Program-made: the position numbers and the translations under genes
The notes under the pieces: generated by a model
What the model saw: the letters and a program-made list of their open reading frames with translations, nothing else
Databases searched by the model: none
What the model was told of the DNA's origin: nothing
Part shown: positions 24,515 to 30,611 of the stretch, in pieces
How the letters are laid out: every line of letters begins with the position of its first letter
Position numbering within the stretch: the stretch's first letter is position 1
Assembly: GCA_902493895.1 (NCBI GenBank)
Contig: CABUQW010000026.1
Location: forward strand, 1 to 30,611
DNA length: 30,611 nucleotides
Origin: an uncultured Collinsella sp.
Lineage (GTDB): Bacteria; Actinomycetota; Coriobacteriia; Coriobacteriales; Coriobacteriaceae
Reading direction: 5' to 3'

Positions 24515-25360
24515 TCACTGATTTGCGTCACCAGTAAGTTCCCATTTTCGATTAGAACGTGAATAAGCAATAAGCCCTTGGGCCTTCAGCTCGCCAAGTA
24601 ATTTATCTAAATTACGCTTAGATAGCTCGCAGTCCTTCCCGAGATCATCTTTATTTGAGTAAGATCCATTCGATATTCGAGACAAAACCAATTGACGTTT
24701 GTTTTCCCACTCCCGTTCTGAGGTCTCTTTCTTGCGTGCAATTTCTTCCGCCTCGTATATAGCCTCGGACTTAACCACAGCAATCCAATCAATGAGAGTG
24801 CTGCATTTAAGAAATAAACGAGAGCTCACCTCAAATGCATCCGCTCCAATGAGATCTTTTCCTGGCATACCGTTTTCAAAAGCAATGAAATCTACACCGT
24901 TCTTATCGACCAATTGAAAGCGACAATGTGCCAACGAATTTCTAATAATCCGAAATATATCAAGCACAAAATTGCTGTTGATGAGCGCCACAACGCGATT
25001 TGAGGTACAAGTTGAAGCAAAATTGCCAGGCATACCAGCATCAACAAATCTCTTTTTCATCTCTTCTTTTCGTGTGGCCGTAAATAGTGTCGACCCATCG
25101 CAGAGATTGGCCACTTCCAATAATCTTCGGTGAAGATACCCAGATTTAGGAGGAACACTATCAACCCATCCATAATCGAGAAGCGATAGCCCTCTGCTGC
25201 TCACGCCTTTACAAGGAGATTCAACCAGAAAAAACTGAATAATAGAACCCATGACATCGTTATGGTCATTAACCTTAACAGCCTTTATCCAGCTTGGCTT
25301 AGGTTCGACATATTCAATTTTTGTCTTATCGACAGGCTTGCGCCTCTTCTTTTCAGCCAT
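24515..25360 (-). CDS. HEPN-type putative RNase with C-terminal winged helix, inserted in pglX
   Basis: A 281-aa protein. Residues about 30-205 look like a HEPN helical domain. RNSLAH at 140-145 is the R-x4-H motif (Arg140, Asn141, His145) that forms the RNase active site in HEPN toxins and abortive-infection effectors. Residues 205-222 are highly charged. Residues about 222-277 read as a winged helix (QLVLSRI, then SKRNLDKLLGELKAQGLIAY and a short wing), which would bind DNA or a partner. ATG 25360 lies nine bases after the TAG of the pglX 5' part. AGGTGATC overlaps that stop codon and acts as ribosome site; a GTG at 25369 is the alternative. It is AT-richer than the operon (27 G/C in the 60 bases from 24961). 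There is no adjacent MNT-type antitoxin. Function is inferred from the motif alone. Confidence 0.75.
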   Translation of the reverse strand: MAEKKRRKPVDKTKIEYVEPKPSWIKAVKVNDHNDVMGSIIQFFLVESPCKGVSSRGLSLLDYGWVDSVPPKSGYLHRRLLEVANLCDGSTLFTATRKEEMKKRFVDAGMPGNFASTCTSNRVVALINSNFVLDIFRIIRNSLAHCRFQLVDKNGVDFIAFENGMPGKDLIGADAFEVSSRLFLKCSTLIDWIAVVKSEAIYEAEEIARKKETSEREWENKRQLVLSRISNGSYSNKDDLGKDCELSKRNLDKLLGELKAQGLIAYSRSNRKWELTGDANQ

Positions 25361-25369
25361 GGCGATCAC

Positions 25370-27886
25370 CTAGACAAGAGGATTACGTTTAAAATCCCAA
25401 GAGGTTTCAAACGAATCGTAGTCCGCCTTTGAAATTGAGCGAGATTCCTCAACGAGTGAACAGACAGTCGGCTCGGCAGCCTCATCTTGGATGATTGGCA
25501 ACTGACCGATTTGGCCTACCTCAAAGTTTAGAGTCGGCGACATAAACGCCAAATCAATTTCGGCAATGGAACAGTTGCAGAAAGCCTGGATGTATCGGAG
25601 CTCGTTCGGCTCCGCAAAAAGACATGCTCCAGCTACCTCAAAAAGCATCCCTCGAGGCGCAAACCTAAAGGAGGCGAGGCTGGAAGAAATTTTAGACCAG
25701 GAAACTGCGGGCTTGAAATAGTCGTTCTGGTTCTTGATCACAAAATCAGGTGTAGAGAGATAAGTATACTTGGACAGAATTGCTTCCTTCATCTCCCGAC
25801 CGTCATCAAACCAGTTAACCACCTCGTCGTAGTCACCCCACCACTTTCGATAGGAGCCGCCCCGAATAATCGGGAACCAACGGGAGCCACTCTGCTTTGC
25901 CTCAGGCCTGCCGCTACAATCTCGCGATGTGTTGGAAGGCGCCACTTCCCACCATTTCCTCAAAAAGCGGCCATTATCGCTCGTCGCCAAGCCCTGTCGC
26001 GGAGTAGCAACAGCATCGAGCCTCCTTCCTTTTGTGAACGATTCAACAAGGGCATCACTGGCCCAGTAGGCTATGGGGGTGCCGGGGATCTGCTTGAAGG
26101 TCTCGGCGTTGCGGCGGTAGAACCAGCCGCAGTCGGGGTTTTGGATTGCCTCGAGGGCCTTGGGAGCCTGGACAGCGGCGCCAACGAAGTCAGAAAGGCG
26201 CACGTAGCTTCCCTTGTAGCCCTTGATGAGTGAGTTGTGAAACGTGTAGGTGCAGATGGGCACAGTCGCGCCAGCGAAGCCCGAGTACTCAAGTTGAATG
26301 AGGGAGGTAAGCGTTCTGTTGTCGATAATCTCGTTGCGGAGCTTCTCATAGCTTCCGATGAACATCCAGACGAAAGGCGACATGACTCCGCACTCGCCGT
26401 GGTCCTTGGCGAGACTGAACATGCGAACGACAAAGCTGGAGAAGAGGTCGCTCTTCACGTCGGGGTAGTTCTTCTTGACCCACTTGCTCATGAAGGGGTT
26501 AAAGCTACTGCTGCCCATATACGGAGGATTCGCAACGGTGCAGGTAAAACGACGGGACAGCTTCTCGCAGATGGCGGCGGCGCTTTCGAGCTTAGTTTTG
26601 GCCGTAGCGGCAAAAAGGTCATCGGAACAACTCGCGGCGGCAGCCTTGAACTCGTCGATCTCGTCCTCTGAAGGATTGAGCAGCGAACCGATCTCGCCCA
26701 AATGACTCAGCTCCTCGGCGAGCTTCTTGTTACCCGGCAGCTCGTCCTCCCCTAGCGGGATGCTCGAGAGCACGGTAACGTCGGCGCGAACGCCACGCCT
26801 AAAGAAGCGACGGTCGTGCTCGCGGGCGCACATGGCAAGCGCCAGCTCCGCGATCTGTGCCGCGCGGGAATCGATTTCCATACCTGCAAGGTTTTTAGTA
26901 AGAATGAGCTCGGGAATCTCGCGCTCACGATAGCCGCGCTCCTCGTACATATGGAAGAGCAGCTCAAACGCATAGACCAAGATATGGCCCGAGCCGCATG
27001 CGGGGTCGCAGAGGGTTATCTCCTCGGGACTCGAAATGCGGATGAAGTCCTCGTGCTCAGCATCGGGCTCGATGTAATACTCCATGCGCTCGCGTAGCGA
27101 ACTCCCCGGATTGTTGAGCATCCACAGACGGCCGAGCGAGTTCTCGACCATATAGCGCACGATCCACTCGGGGGTGAAGAGCTGCGTGGCGGGCGCGATG
27201 TCCGCCGCCGCTGCCTTGCGCTTGGACTTGAAGAACTCGTCTTTGACGTCAGCGTTGTAGTACTGATACATCCAGCCCAGAACGGTCACGCCCTCGCGCC
27301 AGTCCTCGTCAGCGAGGACGGCATTGAGTTTGCCCACCACACTGTCAGCCATCATGAGGCCCTGGGGCAACAGCAGCTCCATGGCTCCGCCCACGCGTTC
27401 AAAGACGCCCGACAGGCAATCGGCAAGCTCCTCGCACTGAGCAACAAACAGGTAGCGCCACAACGGTTCATCCAAGCCCGCCATCTTGAGCTCGGCTATG
27501 CGATCGGTATCGGCCGTCGTTATTTCCACGTCCAGTGCGTTCTCCACGGCCTCGCTGCCATGGCTGCCGTCCGCACGACTCAGCATGCGCATACGGCTGG
27601 GGAGCCATCCGCGTGCATCCATAAAGCGAATGGCCACGATGCGGTTGAACCAGGTGTAGGCCGCTCGGTCGCGCAGCGCCTCGTGACCCACCTCTGTCTG
27701 TATGCGCAGCAGCTCGTCACGCTGCTCAACCTCAGCAGGACTTAGGGGCAGGCCGTTGACGGTCTCGGACCCAACGGGCGAAGGTGCAGGTTCGGTGATG
27801 CCGTAGCGCACCATCTGTGCCTCCACGCCTTTGATGAGCTCTGTACGGGCCCAGGTGCAGAAGCTCTTAAGAGCAGAATCGTTCAT
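25370..27886 (-). CDS. pglX: BREX adenine methyltransferase PglX, N-terminal part
   Basis: An 838-aa protein holding the catalytic part of the BREX methyltransferase, which marks host DNA at N6-adenine and directs defence. The S-adenosylmethionine motif CDPACGSGH lies near residue 293 and the catalytic NPPYMGSS near 450. Residues from about 610 to the end are the target-recognition region, ending in YDSFETSWDFKRNPLV, where a normal PglX runs on into its C-terminal part; here TAG follows at once. DNA for residues after about 610 (below 26060) is clearly AT-richer (24 G/C in the 60 bases from 25381), suggesting that specificity region and inserted gene arrived together. ATG 27886 has AAAGG about 12 bases upstream. 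Confidence 0.93.
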   Translation of the reverse strand: MNDSALKSFCTWARTELIKGVEAQMVRYGITEPAPSPVGSETVNGLPLSPAEVEQRDELLRIQTEVGHEALRDRAAYTWFNRIVAIRFMDARGWLPSRMRMLSRADGSHGSEAVENALDVEITTADTDRIAELKMAGLDEPLWRYLFVAQCEELADCLSGVFERVGGAMELLLPQGLMMADSVVGKLNAVLADEDWREGVTVLGWMYQYYNADVKDEFFKSKRKAAAADIAPATQLFTPEWIVRYMVENSLGRLWMLNNPGSSLRERMEYYIEPDAEHEDFIRISSPEEITLCDPACGSGHILVYAFELLFHMYEERGYREREIPELILTKNLAGMEIDSRAAQIAELALAMCAREHDRRFFRRGVRADVTVLSSIPLGEDELPGNKKLAEELSHLGEIGSLLNPSEDEIDEFKAAAASCSDDLFAATAKTKLESAAAICEKLSRRFTCTVANPPYMGSSSFNPFMSKWVKKNYPDVKSDLFSSFVVRMFSLAKDHGECGVMSPFVWMFIGSYEKLRNEIIDNRTLTSLIQLEYSGFAGATVPICTYTFHNSLIKGYKGSYVRLSDFVGAAVQAPKALEAIQNPDCGWFYRRNAETFKQIPGTPIAYWASDALVESFTKGRRLDAVATPRQGLATSDNGRFLRKWWEVAPSNTSRDCSGRPEAKQSGSRWFPIIRGGSYRKWWGDYDEVVNWFDDGREMKEAILSKYTYLSTPDFVIKNQNDYFKPAVSWSKISSSLASFRFAPRGMLFEVAGACLFAEPNELRYIQAFCNCSIAEIDLAFMSPTLNFEVGQIGQLPIIQDEAAEPTVCSLVEESRSISKADYDSFETSWDFKRNPLV

Positions 27887-27913
27887 GGTTGATGAGCCTT
27901 TCTAAACGCCATA

Positions 27914-27945
27914 AGCCACCGGTGCTCGCTTTGGCACCGGTGGCT
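27914..27945 (-). repeat. Intercistronic hairpin between brxC and pglX
   Basis: AGCCACCGGTGC and GCACCGGTGGCT are exact complements across an eight-base loop, eight bases past the brxC stop codon. No T-run follows, so it is more likely an mRNA-stability or partial attenuation element than a full terminator. Confidence 0.6.
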
Positions 27946-27952
27946 CCGCGAG

Positions 27953-30538
27953 TTAGTTGATACGAATCTCGTCGTTTGCAGCGAGCTCCTGCATAAGGCG
28001 AGAGCGCAGGCCGTCCACGTAGCGCTCCACGTCCTCTGCGGACAAGAGGCGACTCGGCTTGGCCAGATCGGCGCGGCGCACGGTCTTGATCTTGCGCTGG
28101 GGCTTAGACGCGGGCACGGGCGCAGACGATGCGGCGCCCTTGTTGGAGATCTTCTTGACCACCTCACCCGTACTCGTAACCTCGGTGGTGCGGCGCTCGT
28201 TGTCCATTCGCATGCGGGCCTCATCCACGGCGTCGTATATCTTGTTGGTTGCAGCAACGATCCAGTTTTCCCAGTTTGCCGCGAGGGCGTTAAGCTCGTT
28301 GAGGCTCTGGACGCCATGGGCGCGGTTCTTGAACGACTCATACCTGGTGTTGGCGTCCGCGATGGCATCCTTGGCCTGCTTGACAAAACCTTCTTGGCTC
28401 TCGGCCTGCTTCCGCAAATCCTGCAGGTCGTTTTCGATACGACACAAGAACTCGTTGCGGCGAATGCCCAGGTGCTTTTTGATGTCTTCCTCGACGGGTA
28501 CCATCAACGGCTGAATGTCTTTAATGCGGCCGTAGGGCTTTGGGTCTTTGAGGATCTCGCGTACCTTTGCCACGTTCTCCACCGCGTTGGGAATGTCATC
28601 GGAGGCATACTCGATGCCCTCGGTGCGGCTCAAGAAATCCTTGGCGTGGTCAAACGCTGTTCGTTGGTTGGACTCGAAAAACTCAACCACCTTGTCAAAG
28701 TCTTCCTTGGCATCGAGCAGGCGGTCCTCGTGCTTGGTGAACGTGGTCAAGAACGCCTCGGAATCGCTCTGGTCCTTAAGAACGTCGACCACCTCCGAGC
28801 GCATCTTCTCGCACTCGTCCTCACCGGGATACGGGTAGGCCGGCTTGATACCCGTGTAGTAGTCGCGTGCCATGGCGACGCACACCTCACGCAAGCCCTC
28901 AAGGCGCTCCTTGAGCTCGGCCACGAGCTTATCCTCGTTGGAGGGCACGGTCTTGAAATCAAACAGGTCACGCATAAGCTCGCCCGTGGCGCGCAGCAAC
29001 CGGTCGCTCATGCGCACGCGCAAGCGCACCTGGGCCTTATCGGCATCCTTACGCAGGAGCGACACCATGCGGCTGTCGTTAGCTTGAACCGTCTGACCGC
29101 CAAACAGCACCTGCGCGCGCTGCTCCACTACAAGCTGCGCCACCACATTTGCGATGTCAACCTCGCGCCAGCCATAGGGCTTTTGCTGGTACCTGCGCTG
29201 GATATCGCCCATAGCGGTATCCAGGTGGCGCTGGTGCTGAACTTTGAGGTAGTCCTCGACCTCCTTGAGCGCACGCGTGTTGCCCGCGTCCATGCCAGCG
29301 AGCCCCGCCTGAACGTTGCCCGCCAGAGTGGAGCGGATATCGGAATCGCTCGTGACCGGCGCGCCGATATAGTCGGCCTTTTCAAAGACCACATCGTACA
29401 GCTGCACCAGCACTTGCTCAAAGACCTGAGCGGGTTTGGCCGCGCGGACCTCAATTATGCGGCCGTTGACCGCGCAACGTGCATGGAGTACGGCCTCGCT
29501 CAAAAGGACATCGGCCTCTTTCTCGTTATAGGCTGCCTCGCGCATCTTGGACTCGACGATCTGGCGCGTACTCGGCTGAAGCTCCTGGAGATTTCGCGTC
29601 TTGGCGTACTTGCGGATCTTGGCGGCGTTGACGAGCGTCTCCCAATAATCCGCCTCGTCGCTCAAAGCCACGATGGCTTTGCCCGAAGAAGCCAAGGCCA
29701 GCTCGGTATCGTCCGCACGGCCCAGATCGCTCGCCATAGTCGCCACGCAAAGCTCCATGCCGCCCATGCTGGCACCGTGGATTGAGCCGTCCACATAGCG
29801 GTCAAACGGAAAGTCGTTGGCCCCGCGGTTGAGTTTACGCGCGGTGTAGATGCTGTCGAACAGGCGCTTTTTGATAGACTCGATCACCTGCGTGTTATCG
29901 ACCGGAGTGCGTGCGATCTCCTGCGCTATCTCCTGCTCCTCGTCGGTGAGGAAGCTATAGGCATAGCCCTGGCGTGCCACGTAGTTCTCGCGCTCCAGGC
30001 GGGCAAGGGACTCCTTGACGCGGTCCTTGAGGGCGCGCATGTCCACGTCGAGGCCGTCGATCATGAAGATGGAGATGTTCTCGACCGTGGCCTTAACGTA
30101 GCCGATGTAACGAATCAGGTACAGGAGCTTGAGCACCTGAACGTCGTAGGGTTCAAGGCCCTTTGCGTCCTCGGCCGCACGGACCGCGCGGTCGACCACC
30201 TGGTTGATGCCGTGCTCAAGGTCTTTGGAGATAGTGTCGAAGAAGCGCCAGAACGGCACGAGTGCACCGGTCTGGTCATACTGGATGGCCTGAGCGCTCT
30301 CCTGGAACGCGCTCAGCATGGAGCGCTCGCCCGTTGACATGTGCTTGGCCTTGACACCGTGCTTGCGCACCTCGGTCATCACGTCGGGCAGGAGCTTAAA
30401 CTGGTAGCCCACAAACGGGTAGCTGGCCACAAAATCCTTGGAGTTGGCGTAGCCGGCAAGGTCGGAGCGCGAGCCACCCTCAAAGGTAAAGTTGTTTTTA
30501 AGCACGGCGGCGTCTTGCTCGTAGACCTGTGCAAGCAT
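27953..30538 (-). CDS. brxC: BrxC, large C-terminal part after an in-frame stop
   Basis: These 861 open codons encode most of BrxC, the large BREX ATPase (usually about 1,200 aa), without its N-terminal P-loop region, which lies beyond the window edge. Recognisable BrxC sequence includes VASYPFVGYQFKLLPDV near residue 37, HMSTGERSMLSAFQESAQ near 66, and LLYLIRYIGYVKATVENI near 143. The end is a charged tail with SRLLSAEDVERYVDGLRSRL. The ATG at 30538 is not a natural start: the BrxC-like frame continues upstream but contains a TAG eight codons earlier. Only a weak GGCGG precedes this ATG, so reinitiation would be poor. The gene is probably inactive unless the stop is read through. Confidence 0.85.
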   Translation of the reverse strand: MLAQVYEQDAAVLKNNFTFEGGSRSDLAGYANSKDFVASYPFVGYQFKLLPDVMTEVRKHGVKAKHMSTGERSMLSAFQESAQAIQYDQTGALVPFWRFFDTISKDLEHGINQVVDRAVRAAEDAKGLEPYDVQVLKLLYLIRYIGYVKATVENISIFMIDGLDVDMRALKDRVKESLARLERENYVARQGYAYSFLTDEEQEIAQEIARTPVDNTQVIESIKKRLFDSIYTARKLNRGANDFPFDRYVDGSIHGASMGGMELCVATMASDLGRADDTELALASSGKAIVALSDEADYWETLVNAAKIRKYAKTRNLQELQPSTRQIVESKMREAAYNEKEADVLLSEAVLHARCAVNGRIIEVRAAKPAQVFEQVLVQLYDVVFEKADYIGAPVTSDSDIRSTLAGNVQAGLAGMDAGNTRALKEVEDYLKVQHQRHLDTAMGDIQRRYQQKPYGWREVDIANVVAQLVVEQRAQVLFGGQTVQANDSRMVSLLRKDADKAQVRLRVRMSDRLLRATGELMRDLFDFKTVPSNEDKLVAELKERLEGLREVCVAMARDYYTGIKPAYPYPGEDECEKMRSEVVDVLKDQSDSEAFLTTFTKHEDRLLDAKEDFDKVVEFFESNQRTAFDHAKDFLSRTEGIEYASDDIPNAVENVAKVREILKDPKPYGRIKDIQPLMVPVEEDIKKHLGIRRNEFLCRIENDLQDLRKQAESQEGFVKQAKDAIADANTRYESFKNRAHGVQSLNELNALAANWENWIVAATNKIYDAVDEARMRMDNERRTTEVTSTGEVVKKISNKGAASSAPVPASKPQRKIKTVRRADLAKPSRLLSAEDVERYVDGLRSRLMQELAANDEIRIN

Positions 30539-30611
30539 ATCGGCCGCCGGCGCGGTCTTCTAGAGCGCACGGCGTTGGATGACCTCGTCCACGCTGGAGC
30601 TGGAGAGCGAA
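30539..30611 (-). pseudogene. brxC: brxC upstream segment with in-frame amber codon
   Basis: Reading in the same frame as the 861-codon part, the window edge gives SSSSVDEVIQRRAL, then TAG at 30562-30560, then KTAPAAD before the ATG. The sense on both sides is BrxC-like, and a single base change from GAG, AAG or CAG would explain the stop. The rest of the 5' part lies outside the window. Confidence 0.75.

Noticed and set aside
24515..25360. Classic HEPN-MNT toxin-antitoxin pair
   Set aside because: No nucleotidyltransferase (MNT) gene is adjacent; both neighbours are pglX pieces.
30560..30562. Programmed amber read-through or an unusual amino acid at the brxC stop
   Set aside because: No stem-loop or suppressor tRNA is visible in the window; a simple point mutation or sequencing error is more economical.
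1..30611. CRISPR arrays, tRNA or rRNA genes, integrase or att sites
   Set aside because: I found no regularly spaced repeats, no tRNA-like folds and no recombinase gene. Invertible pglX switching as in some lactobacilli is not supported because no recombinase or inverted pglX fragment is present.

Overview
The window looks like a chromosomal segment of a high-GC Gram-positive anaerobe of the Coriobacteriia, most likely Collinsella or a close relative. This is inferred from GC-rich coding sequence, AGGAGG-type ribosome sites, the gene repertoire (ATP-type PEP carboxykinase, DegV, lactate permease) and dispersed palindromic repeats. No marker gene fixes the genus.

Left part (1-15.7 kb) is mostly housekeeping. 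It holds a PflX-like radical SAM protein, a probable 6S RNA, a WecA/TagO-type sugar-phosphate transferase and trpS. A run of minus-strand genes follows: an alkyltransferase-domain protein, degV, a MarR regulator, a B3/B4-domain protein with a promoter and attenuator-like leader, pckA and a lactate permease. Then come a polysaccharide flippase, a metallophosphatase and a proton antiporter with two TrkA-C domains. A 37-41 bp palindrome occurs four times, each just after the stop codon of a minus-strand gene.

Right part (15.7 kb to the end) is a defence island. At its left edge a DUF3800 gene is preceded by a strong promoter with a LexA-type box in its spacer, an intrinsic terminator in the leader, and a 9-base sequence that can mask its ribosome site. 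The rest is a type 1 BREX operon on the minus strand, read right to left: brxC, pglX, pglZ, brxL, then two unrecognised genes (454 and 70 aa). brxA and brxB, if present, lie beyond the right edge.

The BREX operon has two striking lesions or innovations. First, pglX is split: the methyltransferase part (838 aa) and the conserved C-terminal part (322 aa) are separate genes, and between them sits a complete AT-richer gene for a HEPN-type (R-x4-H) putative RNase with a C-terminal winged helix. Second, brxC reads continuously to the window edge except for one in-frame TAG, 8 codons before the ATG from which the remaining 861 codons are open. The island may therefore be a BREX locus in transition, either decaying or remodelled into a split methyltransferase plus HEPN effector.
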